A DNA stretch of 64,000 nucleotides from DASUPK01 sp963848955 (GTDB taxonomy: Bacteria; Actinomycetota; Thermoleophilia; Solirubrobacterales; 70-9): assembly GCA_963848955.1 (NCBI GenBank), contig CAWKFQ010000024.1, forward strand, positions 248,001 to 312,000. The letters run 5' to 3'. Each line of letters begins with the position of its first letter. Position 1 is the first letter of the stretch. Shown here in pieces: positions 1 to 8,872 of the stretch. The notes under the pieces were generated by a model, which had not been told where the DNA came from, made no database searches, and saw only the letters and a program-made list of their open reading frames with translations. The translations under genes were made by a program, and so were the position numbers.

Positions 1-58
1 AGGCCACGCGATCGCCTTCGTGCAGCAGCCCGTTGACCGTGCCGTTCGACGAGCTCAC
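1..58 (-). CDS. Partial CDS, 5' end only, product unknown
   Basis: A GTG at 58-56 overlaps the TGA of the upstream ABC exporter gene (GTGA overlap) and opens a frame that runs without a stop off the left edge of the window. The visible N-terminus reads VSSSNGTVNGLLHEGDRVA. Such tight coupling suggests it is the next cistron of the ABC exporter transcription unit. Nineteen residues are too few to name a family. The LLHEGDRVA stretch would fit the start of an AMP-binding acyl-CoA ligase, but that is only a guess. Confidence 0.45.
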   Translation of the reverse strand, partial: MSSSNGTVNGLLHEGDRVA

Positions 59-1836
59 GGCACGACCACCGCCCGAGCCGCGGTCGGTGGAGCAAAATCC
101 TCGCTGCCGACGTGGTGGAGCCGGTAGAGGCGCTCGTAGGTCCCGCCCTGAAGCAGGAGCTCCTCGTGAGTGCCGGAAGCGGCGATTCGCCCGCCTTCGA
201 GCACCGCGATCCGATCCGCGTCCCGGACCGTCACCAGGTTGTGGGAGATCACGATCGTGGTCCGACCGCCCATCAACCGCCGGAGCGGCCCCATGATCCG
301 GCTCCCCGACTCGGCGTCGACTCCGGTCGTCGGCTCGTCCAGGATCAGCACTGGGGCGTCGCGGACCATCGCCCTCGCGATCGCGATCCGCTGACGCTGC
401 CCGCCCGAGAGCCGCCTGCCCTTCTGGCCGATCTCGGTGTCGTATCCCTCGGGGAGGGCGGAGATGAAGTCGTCCGCATCGGCCGCGACCGCCGCGGCCT
501 CCACCTGGTCGCGGGTCGCGCCCCGCCGGCCGTACGCGATGTTCTCGTAGATCGTCCCGTCGAAGACGAGGGTCTCCTGCAGCAGCAGCGCGACGTTGTC
601 TCGCACCGACCCCAGCGTCAGTCCGCGCAGATCCTCCCCGTCCAGCAGGATCCGGCCGAAGTGGGGGTCGTAGAAGCGGAGCAGCAGCTTCGCGAGTGTC
701 GACTTGCCGGCACCGCTCGGGCCGACCAGCGCCAGCACCTCGCCGGGCTCGACCGAAAGCGAGACGCCCGAGACCGCGTTCCGCTCCGTCTCCGGATAGC
801 GGAAGGTGACGTGGTCGAGCTCGAGCCGGCCCTGAGCGCGCTCGAGCCCGACCGCACGTGAGGACTCGACCACCGATGGCTTCTGGTCGAGCATCTCGAT
901 GATCCGCTCGGCAGACGCCGAGGCGCTGTGGATCCGATTGATGAGCCGGCTCATCCCGCGGACCGGGCTGTAGAGCTGGGTCAGGAAGGTCATGAAAACG
1001 AGCAGCCCGCCGAGCGTCAGGTGGCCCTGTGAGAGCTCCCAGGTCCCGAGCCCGATCACGAGCAGGGCACCGCTCAGCTCGATCAGGTCGATCAGCGGCG
1101 AGTAGAGCGCCTTCAGCCGCACCGAGGCCATCTCCGCGTGGTAGCTGCCCTCGTTCTCGCGGTGGAACCGCTCGACCTCGGCCGTCTCCTGCCCGTAGGC
1201 CTGGACCAGCGCTGCATTGGAGAGGCTCTCCTCCGCCACCGAGCTGATCGAGCCGCTCCGGCGCCGCTTCTCGCGCGAGGCGATTTTGATCAGGCGGGAG
1301 AATCGCTTTGCCGCCAGCCAGAAGAGCGGGGCGACCACCAGCGAGATCAGCGCGAGATCCCACTGAAGGTAGAAGAGCGCGGCAGAGAAGAAGACGATCC
1401 GCAGCATGTAGGAGATCGCGTCGGACACGCCCGAGAGGACGAACGCCTCGATCGAGGCGATATCGCCGGTGAGACGGGAGATCAGATCGCCGAGCCGGCG
1501 GCGGTCGAAGAAGTCGAGCGAGAGCCCCTGTAGGTGGGCGAAGAACCTGGTGCGCAGGTCGAGGAGGAAGCGCTCTCCGATCCAGTTGGCGAGGAAGTCA
1601 TCGAAGAAGCCGAGCACGCCGGCCAGGACGGTCAAGCCGACGTACGCAGCCGCGATCCAGACGAACGGACCGAAGTCCTGCGGGACCAGCACCTGGTCGA
1701 CGACGACCTTGAACATCCAGATCATCGCCGTGTCGATCAGTGGGACCAGCGCGATCAGCACCAGGCTGAGCGCCAGCCAGCGGCGGTACGGGCGGGCGTA
1801 AGGCCAGAACCGCCGAAAGATCTCGCGAACCGGCAC
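55..1836 (-). CDS. ABC transporter, fused membrane and ATP-binding domains (exporter type)
   Basis: This 593-residue half-transporter has an N-terminal six-helix ABC_membrane domain (about residues 20-300) and a C-terminal nucleotide-binding domain. Walker A GPSGAGKST lies near 372-380, the signature LSGGQ near 477, Walker B VLILDE near 496 and the H-loop SH near 532, so the ATPase looks catalytically complete. The length matches MsbA/LmrA-like type IV exporters, which dimerise and export lipids, drugs or peptides; the substrate cannot be told from sequence. The start is a GTG with little upstream Shine-Dalgarno sequence; no other ATG, GTG or TTG lies between it and the end of the mini-gene at 1905. 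It follows that mini-gene and is followed by a GTGA-overlapping cistron. Confidence 0.9.
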   Translation of the reverse strand: MPVREIFRRFWPYARPYRRWLALSLVLIALVPLIDTAMIWMFKVVVDQVLVPQDFGPFVWIAAAYVGLTVLAGVLGFFDDFLANWIGERFLLDLRTRFFAHLQGLSLDFFDRRRLGDLISRLTGDIASIEAFVLSGVSDAISYMLRIVFFSAALFYLQWDLALISLVVAPLFWLAAKRFSRLIKIASREKRRRSGSISSVAEESLSNAALVQAYGQETAEVERFHRENEGSYHAEMASVRLKALYSPLIDLIELSGALLVIGLGTWELSQGHLTLGGLLVFMTFLTQLYSPVRGMSRLINRIHSASASAERIIEMLDQKPSVVESSRAVGLERAQGRLELDHVTFRYPETERNAVSGVSLSVEPGEVLALVGPSGAGKSTLAKLLLRFYDPHFGRILLDGEDLRGLTLGSVRDNVALLLQETLVFDGTIYENIAYGRRGATRDQVEAAAVAADADDFISALPEGYDTEIGQKGRRLSGGQRQRIAIARAMVRDAPVLILDEPTTGVDAESGSRIMGPLRRLMGGRTTIVISHNLVTVRDADRIAVLEGGRIAASGTHEELLLQGGTYERLYRLHHVGSEDFAPPTAARAVVVP

Positions 1837-1904
1837 CTCGGGCGAGGCGCTGACGAGCGCCTCGCCCTCGGCCGGCGTCGAGAACAGACTGCGTAGACGG
1901 GCTC

Positions 1905-2069
1905 TCAGCCTGGCCCTCCGTGGCCGCCGCTGCCCGTGTTGGTGTTGGTGTTCGTGTTGGAGACGCTGTTGCTGCTGGTGGTAGCGCCGTGACCCGCTCC
2001 CGGCTGCGCGGGCGTCGAGTCGGAGAGCTTCCCGCGACGACGCCGGCGTCGCCTTCTGTGATGTGACAT
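1905..2069 (-). CDS. Small arginine-rich, Asn/Thr-repeat protein (54 aa), unknown function
   Basis: A short frame starts at ATG 2069-2067 with a near-perfect Shine-Dalgarno (AAGGAGGT, about 2076-2083) at good spacing and ends at TGA 1907-1905. The product begins MSHH, then eight arginines in a row (residues 5-12), then GKLSDSTPAQPGAG, an SN/TN-rich tract (NTNTNTNTG, residues 38-46) and a glycine-rich end. There is no signal peptide or membrane segment. The ribosome binding site is the best in this part of the window, which argues for translation. It sits between the sigma-factor gene and the ABC exporter on the same strand, so it may be co-transcribed. The function is unknown: a nucleic-acid- or membrane-binding peptide, or a leader peptide for the exporter, are both possible. 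Confidence 0.5.
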   Translation of the reverse strand: MSHHRRRRRRRRGKLSDSTPAQPGAGHGATTSSNSVSNTNTNTNTGSGGHGGPG

Positions 2070-2154
2070 CTGACAGACCTCCTTGGTCTTCGTGGTCCTA
2101 CGAGTCCCCTAACTCGCATGGGCCACGAAGATCACTCGGGCCTGGCCGTCCCTT

Positions 2155-3402
2155 CTAGTGGTCGTCGAGCTCGGGTGGGTCGTCCGACCCGCTGCCGTGC
2201 TGGTCGCCGCCCGAGGCACCCGACCCGGAGCCGCTCGACCCGGATCCACCCGACCCGGAGCTGCTAGACCCTGAGCCGCTCGAGCCGGATCCACCCGACC
2301 CGGAGCCGCTCGATCCGGAGCCGCCCGACTCGGATTCGCCCGACCCCGAGCCACTCGAGTCCGACTTGCCCGATCCGGATGCGCCCGACCCGGACCCGGA
2401 GTGCGAGTCGTCTGACCCGGAATTGCTCGACCCGGTGCCCGAGTGCTCGCTTCCCGGCCCGCTGTTTGAGCGCCGGTGACCCGAGGCGCCGTCGTTCGAG
2501 CCGCCTCGGCCGCTGCCTCTGTCGCTGTTGCCACCGCGGCCCGACCGGTCCGTCGAACCCGCCACGCCGTTGGGCGAGATGTCCGCGAGCGTGCGGTCGC
2601 CACGCGTCCCGCCGACCTTCGCCCTGGTGGATGTCGCGTCGGCCTTCGACGGTGACTTCAGCTCGTGCTTGACGACGGCGCCCGTGGTCAGCGTGCCGGC
2701 GGCGAGCAGGGCAGCGACCCCGGTCTTGACCGCAATCCCCGCGCCGCCGCCGGCCGCCGCGGCCGAGGCGCCCTGGGTGAATCCCTCCTCCAGCAGCTGG
2801 CGAAGCAAGGGCATCGGAACGAGCATCCCCGCGGCGTCGCGAAGGGCGCGACGCGCGCGATAGATCGACTGCCTGACGGCGCCCCCACTCAGTCCGAGGG
2901 AGGCCGCGATCTGCTCGTGGCTAAGGCCCTCCAACTCCCGCATGACGATCGCCGCCCGCTGCGGCTCGGGAAGCTCGCGCAAACCGGCCAACAGCCGACT
3001 GATCTCCTCCCGCTGCTCGGCGAGCTCCTCGGGTGACATGCCGGCCGCCCGAGCCTCGTCGAGCTCGAGCGCGGGCTTCGGCTCGTCCCGGATGTTGCTC
3101 AACGCCGTGTTGCGGACGATCCGGTAGAGCCAGGGGCGGAGCTGGATCTCCTTGTCACTGCCGCGCAAGGCGAGATATGCCTTCGTGAAGGCCTCCTGGG
3201 TGACGTCATCGGCCCGCTGTGCGGTGACGATCGAGGCGGCGTAGCCGCGCAGGGGGGCGCCGTAGCGACGGAAGATCTCCTCGAACGCTGACTCGTAGCC
3301 ATCGCGCACTAGGGACACGAGCCGTCCGTCGGGCTGAAAGCGCAGCGCTCGTCCCCCGAGGAAGCGGGTGGTCAAGCGGCCGGTCTTCACTGTCTGGGGC
3401 AC
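2155..3402 (-). CDS. ECF-type sigma-70 factor with C-terminal membrane segment and Gly/Ser-rich tail
   Basis: Residues about 25-100 carry sigma region 2 (GYESAFEEIFRRYGAPL, DDVTQEAFTKAYLAL, RPWLYRIVRNTALSNIRDE) and about 135-190 carry region 4 with its helix-turn-helix (LPEPQRAAIVMRELEGLSHE, IAASLGLSGGAVRQSIYRAR). A hydrophobic segment follows near 222-245 (TGVAALLAAGTLTTGAVV), then about 150 residues dominated by GSG/SGSG repeats. A transcription-initiation sigma factor tethered to the membrane with an extracytoplasmic low-complexity tail fits the sequence. No separate anti-sigma gene is next to it, so the tail could sense or regulate in cis (inference). The first start is GTG 3402; a second in-frame GTG at 3390 has better spacing from the GGAGGAG motif. 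Confidence 0.85.
   Translation of the reverse strand: MPQTVKTGRLTTRFLGGRALRFQPDGRLVSLVRDGYESAFEEIFRRYGAPLRGYAASIVTAQRADDVTQEAFTKAYLALRGSDKEIQLRPWLYRIVRNTALSNIRDEPKPALELDEARAAGMSPEELAEQREEISRLLAGLRELPEPQRAAIVMRELEGLSHEQIAASLGLSGGAVRQSIYRARRALRDAAGMLVPMPLLRQLLEEGFTQGASAAAAGGGAGIAVKTGVAALLAAGTLTTGAVVKHELKSPSKADATSTRAKVGGTRGDRTLADISPNGVAGSTDRSGRGGNSDRGSGRGGSNDGASGHRRSNSGPGSEHSGTGSSNSGSDDSHSGSGSGASGSGKSDSSGSGSGESESGGSGSSGSGSGGSGSSGSGSSSSGSGGSGSSGSGSGASGGDQHGSGSDDPPELDDH
2205..2450 (-). repeat. Imperfect tandem repeat encoding Gly/Ser tract
   Basis: The 3' part of the sigma-factor gene is built from imperfect short units of the type GACCCGGAGCCGCTC (plus-strand view), which on the minus strand encode alternating Gly-Ser-Gly. 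Such DNA is prone to slippage, so the repeat number may vary between strains or be mis-assembled. Confidence 0.6.
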
Positions 3403-3518
3403 TCCTCCACTCGTACTACGAGCTCCACGCGGTTGAGGATTCAGAGCTTGAACTCGGAATCGGCCGAAAGATCACGCGCTTGAGCCGAAATCGGCCCGAT
3501 CAGCGAAGATCACGCCCG

Positions 3519-3956
3519 ATGGATCGCGGGTTCGCCGTCCTGATCATGGCCGTAGTCGGCGGGTGCATCGCCCTGCAGGCGCCGATCAACGCAGGCCTGG
3601 GCCGCTTCACGGGCAACTTCGCCGCGGCCACGGTCTCCTTCGCGGTGGGGACGCTCCTGCTCGCCGCGATCGTGGTGGCGAGCGGCAAGGCCGGAGGCCT
3701 CTCGAGTGCCGCCCACGTCCAGTGGTACTACCTGCTCGGTGGCGTGCTGGGTGCCGCCTACGTCTTCTCGGCGCTGGTGCTGGTCAGCGAGATCGGGGCG
3801 GGCGCCGTGGCGGCGGCGACGGTCACCGGGCAGCTCACCACCTCCGTGATCCTCGATCGGATCGGGTTCCTCGGCCTCGAGCAGACCCCGCTCACCGCCA
3901 GCCGGGTCGCGGGAGTCGGCCTCCTGCTCACCGGCACCTATCTGGTTGTCCGTTAA
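3519..3956 (+). CDS. DMT-superfamily membrane protein, DUF606/YdcZ family
   Basis: The 145-residue hydrophobic protein has about five transmembrane helices and the typical family opening (a short N-terminus followed by ALQAPINAGLGRFTGN). Homologues occur as single or paired half-size drug/metabolite-type transporters; the substrate is unknown. I chose ATG 3519 over the upstream TTG at 3480 because the upstream 13 residues are charged and not typical. The stop TAA (3954-3956) overlaps the stop of the convergent flavin-reductase gene. Confidence 0.8.
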   Translation: MDRGFAVLIMAVVGGCIALQAPINAGLGRFTGNFAAATVSFAVGTLLLAAIVVASGKAGGLSSAAHVQWYYLLGGVLGAAYVFSALVLVSEIGAGAVAAATVTGQLTTSVILDRIGFLGLEQTPLTASRVAGVGLLLTGTYLVVR

Positions 3957-5089
3957 GCGGCGGCCCGAACCGGTTCGCGCTCGTCGCGGCGCTCCGGCGG
4001 GGATCCCGCGAACTGGGGCGGGGCGATGCGGAGGTAGTGGTCGAAGGCCCAGTCGACGAAGCGCTTGCGGCCGCAGGCCCGGATCACCGCGCGCTGCACC
4101 CGCGCCGGCAGCTTGGGAAGCAGGCGCTGGGCGCGGAGCATCCAGCGGAACTTCCACTCGTGGGCGTCGACGAACTCCGCGTAGCTGCGGAGTGCCGCCT
4201 CGCGGTCACGACGCCCCTCGACGACCGCGCGCAGCTCGTCTCCCAGCTTGATCCCGAAGTAGAAGGCGGTCCGAATGCCCTCGGCGGTCAGCGGCAGGCA
4301 GTGACCGGCGGAGTCGCCGACGAAGAAGATCCCGTCCTCGGTACCGGGGCGGAGCTTGTGTGGGATCCAGTTCCCCTGGTAGCGAACGGGGGGTCTCTCG
4401 AGGTCGTCGGCGAGCAGCACGGTGGTGTCCTTGACGTGGAAGCGCGGGTCGAAGGAGCCGACGCCGATCCGCTGCTCGTCGCGCGCCGGGAAGCTCCACC
4501 CGTAGCCGGCCGGGACGTAGCGGCGGTCGATCCAGATCTCGAGGTCGTCGGAGCCGCCCTCGGGATGGACCTCCAGCCCGCGTGAGAGCGGAGCGTCGGG
4601 CGGCTGATAGCCGCCGTCGGAGGCGAGGATCCGCCGCCAGCCGAGCGCGTCCACGATCAGCGGGGCCGAGACGTCGCCGCGATCGGTGTGAACCGTCTCG
4701 CCGGTGCGCCCGTTCACCTTGGCGGTCTCGAACTCGGCGTCGCACTGGGCCCAGAGCAGCTGACAGAGCTGCCGGTAGTCGAAGGTGGAGAAGGTCCAGG
4801 GCAGCTCGTACCGCGAGGTGCCGTGCGGCGTATGGACGACCAGCTCGCCAAATTCCTGCTTGGCGGAGGCCTCCAGGCCCATGACGCGCAGCCAGTCCGT
4901 CGGGATCCCGCAGGCCGAGGTCTGGCGCTCGCCAATCTCGTAGCGATCGAGCACCAGGACTCGCGCCTCCGACCCGGCCAGCTGCCTCGCGACGGTCAGG
5001 CCGGCGAAGCTCGCACCGCAGACGATCACGTCATATCTGCCGCTCAGCGGCGTGCGCTGATCCCCGCTCTTCGTGAGGCGCTTCGGCAT
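3953..5089 (-). CDS. FAD-dependent oxidoreductase, geranylgeranyl-reductase/halogenase-like
   Basis: The 378-residue product opens with a Rossmann FAD-binding fold (YDVIVCGASFAGLTVARQLA, then VLVLDRYEIG for ribose binding) and has the later FAD motif near GIFFVGDSAGHCLPLTAEGIRTAF. This GDSAGH...GI arrangement is characteristic of the geranylgeranyl reductase/FixC branch of flavin monooxygenases. Likely role: reduction or hydroxylation of an isoprenoid or other lipid; the substrate is not determined. I chose ATG 5089 because the 76 residues upstream in frame are antisense to rpsA and do not look like protein. It is divergent from rpsA with a 59-bp gap and convergent with the DMT gene. Confidence 0.8.
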   Translation of the reverse strand: MPKRLTKSGDQRTPLSGRYDVIVCGASFAGLTVARQLAGSEARVLVLDRYEIGERQTSACGIPTDWLRVMGLEASAKQEFGELVVHTPHGTSRYELPWTFSTFDYRQLCQLLWAQCDAEFETAKVNGRTGETVHTDRGDVSAPLIVDALGWRRILASDGGYQPPDAPLSRGLEVHPEGGSDDLEIWIDRRYVPAGYGWSFPARDEQRIGVGSFDPRFHVKDTTVLLADDLERPPVRYQGNWIPHKLRPGTEDGIFFVGDSAGHCLPLTAEGIRTAFYFGIKLGDELRAVVEGRRDREAALRSYAEFVDAHEWKFRWMLRAQRLLPKLPARVQRAVIRACGRKRFVDWAFDHYLRIAPPQFAGSPPERRDEREPVRAAA

Positions 5090-5148
5090 CGATCGCAAAG
5101 GTAAACGACACCCGTCCCTCCGGCATGTGTCTGCCACACTGTGCGGCC

Positions 5149-6672
5149 GTGCCCGAAACGGACACAACGACAGAGGCTGCGCAGCCTGAGCAGGCGCAGA
5201 CCGAGCCTCGAGCAGGTCGAGCCGGAGCAGACCGCCGGGAACGGCGCCGCGAGTTCCGACAACCTGCTGATCGAGGTCGACGGCAAGCTCGTCCCCAACT
5301 ACGACGCGACCATCCATCCCTTCAGCGAGGGGGATGTGGTCACCGGCAAGGTCGTGCGCATCGACCAGGACGAGGTCCTGGTCGACATCGGCTACAAGTC
5401 GGAGGGGGTCATTCCCTCCAACGAGCTCTCGATCCGCAAGACGGTCAAGCCCTCGGAGGAGGTCGAGCTCGGCGAGGAGGTCGACGCTCTCGTCCTCACC
5501 AAGGAGGACCAGGAGGGGCGTCTGATCCTCTCCAAGAAGCGCGCCCGCTTCGAAAAGGCGTGGCGGAAGATCGAGGAGGCCGCGGAGACCGGCAAGCCCG
5601 TCACCGGCACAGTGATCGAGGTCGTCAAGGGCGGCCTGATCCTCGACCTCGGAGTGCGCGGCTTCCTGCCCGCGTCACTGGTGGACATCCGCCGGGTCCA
5701 GAACCTCGACGAGTTCATGGGACAGCAGCTCGAGTGCAAGGTGATCGAGCTCAACCGCTCCCGAAACAACGTCGTCCTCTCCCGTCGCGCGGTCCTCGAG
5801 GAGGAGCGCAAGGAGGTCCGCGAGCAGATCCTGGGTCGCCTGGAGCCCGGCCAGGTGGTCGAGGGGAAGATCTCGAACATCGTCGACTTCGGCGCCTTCG
5901 TCGACCTGGACGGCATCGACGGCCTGATCCACATCTCCGAGCTTTCCTGGAGCCACGTCAACCACCCCTCCGAGGTCGTCTCGATCGGCGACACCGTGCG
6001 GGTCAAGGTGCTCGACATCGACCAGGAGCGCCAGCGCATCTCCCTGGGCCTGAAGCAGACCCAGGAGGATCCCTGGCAGCGGGTCCTCAACGAGTACAAG
6101 CCGGGCGACGTCGTCGAGGGCAGGGTCACCAAGATCGTCGCCTTTGGCGCCTTCGTCCAGATCCTGCCTGGCGTCGAGGGCCTCGTCCATATCTCCGAGC
6201 TTGCCCAGCACCACGTCGAGAGCCCGGCCGAGGTCGTCCGGCCCGGGGACGAGCTCAAGGTCCAGATCCTCGAGGTCGACGAGGCCCGGCGGCGCCTCTC
6301 GTTGAGCGTGAAGCGCGTGGAGGGCCAGGAGCTCCCCATGCGCGAGCCGAGCGAGGACGTCGTGATCGAAGACGCCGAGCCGCCCGAGGACCTGGCGCCC
6401 CTGCCGGAGCCGGAGGCCGCGCCAGCGGAGGAGGCCGCTCCGACGGAGGAGGCCGCCCCAGCGGAGGAGCCCGCTCCAGCGGAGGAGCCCACCCCAGCGG
6501 AGGAGACTCCCGAGGAAGCTGAGGAGCCAGCCGCGGAGGTCGCCCCCGAGGCGCCGCCCGAGGAGACCGTTCCGGATGAGGCCCCTGCGGACGATCCGAC
6601 CGAGGAACCTCCGACCGAGGAACCTCCGGCCGAGAGCCATCGGCGGAGGAGCCACCTCCCAAGCAGGATTGA
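5149..6672 (+). CDS. rpsA: 30S ribosomal protein S1 (two apparent frameshifts)
   Basis: Four S1/OB-fold RNA-binding repeats are clear: GDVVTGKVVRIDQDEVLVDIG, GTVIEVVKGGLILDL, GQVVEGKISNIVDFGAFVDL and GDVVEGRVTKIVAFGAFVQI, followed by a long Glu/Pro/Ala-rich acidic tail. S1 binds mRNA at the ribosome and promotes initiation. The start is GTG 5149 (VPETDTTTEAAQPEQ...). Reaching the S1 domains needs a +1 correction near 5190 (removing a C from CCTCGAGC restores EPEQVEPEQTAG). Near the end, adding a G to GAGAGCC at about 6635 restores ...EEPPPKQD and the stop TGA 6670-6672, which overlaps the coaE TTG. As printed, the frame instead runs on to 6712. Total length is a multiple of three, so the two errors compensate. 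Confidence 0.93.
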
Positions 6673-7259
6673 CCCGTTTCGTAGGGCTCACCGGGGGCAT
6701 CGGGGCGGGTAAGTCTGAGGCGCTGGCCGCGTTCGACCGTCTCGGCGCGGCGACACTCTCGACCGACCGCGTCGCCCATGACCTTCTCGAGGACGACGAG
6801 GTCCGGGCCGCGCTCGTGGACCGCTGGGGGGAGGACGTTGCACCCGATGGCAAGGTGGACCGCGAGGCCGTAAGCGAGATCGTCTTCAACGACCGCGACG
6901 AGCTCGCCTGGCTGGAGAGTGTCACCCATCCGCGCGTTGGCGCCCACGTGCTCGAGTGGCGGCAGGCACTCGATCCTGAGGTGTCGGTGGCCGTCGTGGA
7001 GGTTCCCTTGCTCTTCGAGGCCGCAATGGAGGACGCCTTTGACGCCACGGTGGCGATCGTCGCCCATGACGAGCTGCGGGACGCCCGCCTCCGTGAGCGG
7101 GGCCAGGGTGGTCTGGGCGGGCGCGAGGCGCGGCAGCTCGATCAGGCGGAGAAGGAGCGCCGTGCCGACCACGTGATCCGCAACGATGCCTCGCTCGAGG
7201 AGTTGGAGTCAGAGGTGCGCAAGGTGATCGAGGAACTGACTGCAAAGGAGCCGGGATGA
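6669..7259 (+). CDS. coaE: Dephospho-CoA kinase
   Basis: The 196-residue P-loop kinase carries FVGLTGGIGAGKSEAL at its N-terminus (Walker A), the family motif near ATLSTDRVAHDLL and the lid/CoA region EVPLLFEAAMEDAFD. It phosphorylates the 3'-hydroxyl of dephospho-CoA, the last step of coenzyme A synthesis. I chose TTG 6669 because it places the P-loop five residues in, as in the family, and overlaps the repaired rpsA stop. The stop TGA overlaps the ATG of the next gene (ATGA at 7256-7259), so rpsA-coaE-transglycosylase looks like one unit. Confidence 0.92.
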   Translation: MTRFVGLTGGIGAGKSEALAAFDRLGAATLSTDRVAHDLLEDDEVRAALVDRWGEDVAPDGKVDREAVSEIVFNDRDELAWLESVTHPRVGAHVLEWRQALDPEVSVAVVEVPLLFEAAMEDAFDATVAIVAHDELRDARLRERGQGGLGGREARQLDQAEKERRADHVIRNDASLEELESEVRKVIEELTAKEPG

Positions 7260-7921
7260 GCGCCACGGTGCGCGCCAAGCGCACGAGCGGGAGCCGAAGC
7301 GGCGGGCGCTCGGCGCGTGGAGGATCGCGCGCTCGCGGCCGGGGGCGAAGCCGGCGCGGCCGCCGCACGCTCGTCATCGGAGGGACGCTGCTGGTCGCCG
7401 GGCTCGGAGCGTTCCTCCTGCTCAACAGCGGCCGCTTCCAGCGAACGCTCGAGGAGTTCACGCTCCCGCTCCGCCATGAAGACATCATTCGCCAGCAGGC
7501 CGCCGATAAGGGGGTCCCCGCCGACCTGATCGCCGCGGTGATCTACTCCGAATCCCGCTTCCGCGACCAGACCTCCCACGCCGGCGCACGGGGGCTCATG
7601 CAGATCACACCTGCCACCGCGAAGCTGATCGAGAGGCTCAGCGGTGGCCAGACCTTCAATTTCGAGGACCTCTCGAACCCGGACATCAACATCCGCTACG
7701 GGACCTACTACCTCCGCTACCTGATCGACAAGTTCGGGGACAACGTGGTGGCCGCGCTCGCGGCCTACAACGCGGGGGAGACCAACGTGACCGCCTGGGG
7801 CGGCTCCAGTCTTCAGGTCGATGACATTCCCTTCCCGGAGACGCGCGGATACGTGGAGGATGTGCTCGACAAGCGCGTCGAGTACGCGCGCCACTACCGT
7901 CACGAGCTCGGACTCGGCTGA
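7256..7921 (+). CDS. Membrane-anchored lytic transglycosylase, SLT family
   Basis: The 221-residue protein has a very basic N-terminal 38 residues, one transmembrane anchor (about 38-58, TLVIGGTLLVAGLGAFLLL) and a C-terminal lysozyme-like SLT domain. The catalytic glutamate is in AVIYSESRFRDQ, followed by the hallmark GLMQITPATAKL and AAYNAGETNV. It cleaves peptidoglycan glycosidic bonds, forming 1,6-anhydromuramic ends outside the membrane. It is coupled to coaE by an ATGA overlap. Confidence 0.9.
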   Translation: MSATVRAKRTSGSRSGGRSARGGSRARGRGRSRRGRRTLVIGGTLLVAGLGAFLLLNSGRFQRTLEEFTLPLRHEDIIRQQAADKGVPADLIAAVIYSESRFRDQTSHAGARGLMQITPATAKLIERLSGGQTFNFEDLSNPDINIRYGTYYLRYLIDKFGDNVVAALAAYNAGETNVTAWGGSSLQVDDIPFPETRGYVEDVLDKRVEYARHYRHELGLG

Positions 7922-7946
7922 GGACGGCAGCGCCGAACGAAGACCA

Positions 7947-8778
7947 ATGGACTCGACGCGTCGAAACCGCAACCTGGTGGCAGCCCTCGCCTGCGCGTGC
8001 GCCCTGACCGGCGTCGCGGCGCCGCCGGGTACCGCCGCTGCGCCTCGTGCTCGCTCCTCGATCGTCGGTGGCGGCGCTGCGAATCCCGCGCAGTGGCCCT
8101 ACGCCGTCGCCATCTTCCGCAAGGGTCACATGCACTGCAGCGGGTCGGTGATCGCCCCGACCAAGGTGCTGACGGCGGGCCACTGCGTCGCGGGGTTCAA
8201 CCTCGCCAACTTCCAGGTGATCGTCGGGCGACCGAATCTGCGCGACCCGGCGCTCGGCCAGATCGTCGCGGTCGGCTCCGGCCGGGTGCATCCCGACTTC
8301 GAGCAGACGGGCCTGCACGACGTAGCGGTGCTCAACCTTGCCCAGCCGACGAGCGTCGCGCCGATTCCCCTGGCTACGCCCGAGCAGAGTGCCGCGGCGA
8401 CGCTCGCCGGAGGTCGCCTCCGCGTGGCGGGCTACGGCGCGACCAACCCCTTCGGCGTCCACCTCTCGCCCTTCCTGAAGCAGACGTTCGAGATCGTCCG
8501 CACGGACCGCCGCTGCCTGAAGGCGTACACCAGGGATCTCTACGCGCCCGAGAGCATGGTCTGCGCGCTCGGGTGCGAAGCGGAAGCATCCGGGCCGCTT
8601 CAAGATCCACACCTCGGCCTGCTCCGGCGACAGCGGAGGCCCGCTGGTCGCCGACACCCCCACTGGGGCGGTCGAGGTCGGGACGGTCTCCTTCGGAGGC
8701 GCGCTCTGCGGGCTGCCGGCGGCCCCGACGGTCTACTCGAGAGTCGCCTCGAGCCTCGACTTCATCAACGCTCCGTAG
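7947..8778 (+). CDS. Secreted trypsin-like serine protease (one frameshift)
   Basis: A signal peptide (RNLVAALACACALTGVAAPPG) precedes a mature-type N-terminus SIVGGGAANPAQWPYAVAI. The catalytic triad is visible: His in LTAGHC, Asp in LHDVAVLNL, Ser in ACSGDSGGPLV. The last third, containing the catalytic serine, lies in a different frame from the start; removing one C near 8570 (before GGG in GCGCTCGGG) joins ...MVCALG to AKRKHPGRFKIHTSACSGD and gives the stop TAG 8776-8778. It is a chymotrypsin-fold (S1 family) endopeptidase, probably extracellular. ATG 7947 is preceded by no strong Shine-Dalgarno sequence. Confidence 0.85.
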
Positions 8779-8805
8779 CGGCCACCAGGCCGCTCCACTA
8801 TGAGC

Positions 8806-8853
8806 GAGGGGCGTAGCCCCGAGCGGTTATGTGGGGCGGCCGCTTGTGGCCGC
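8806..8853. terminator. GC-rich hairpins between convergent genes
   Basis: The gap between the protease and the convergent copper-protein gene holds two short hairpins: GGGGC-GTA-GCCCC (8808-8820) and GCGGCC-GCTTGT-GGCCGC (8836-8853). There is no clear T tract, so intrinsic termination is plausible but weakly supported. Confidence 0.35.
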
Positions 8854-8872
8854 GATCTGATGGCGAAGCCGT

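Noticed and set aside
2205..2450. CRISPR-like repeat array
   Set aside because: The units are imperfect, contiguous and in frame as Gly-Ser codons; there are no spacers.
5675..7172. Minus-strand frames across rpsA and coaE
   Set aside because: They mirror conserved S1 and P-loop codons and have no ribosome binding sites.
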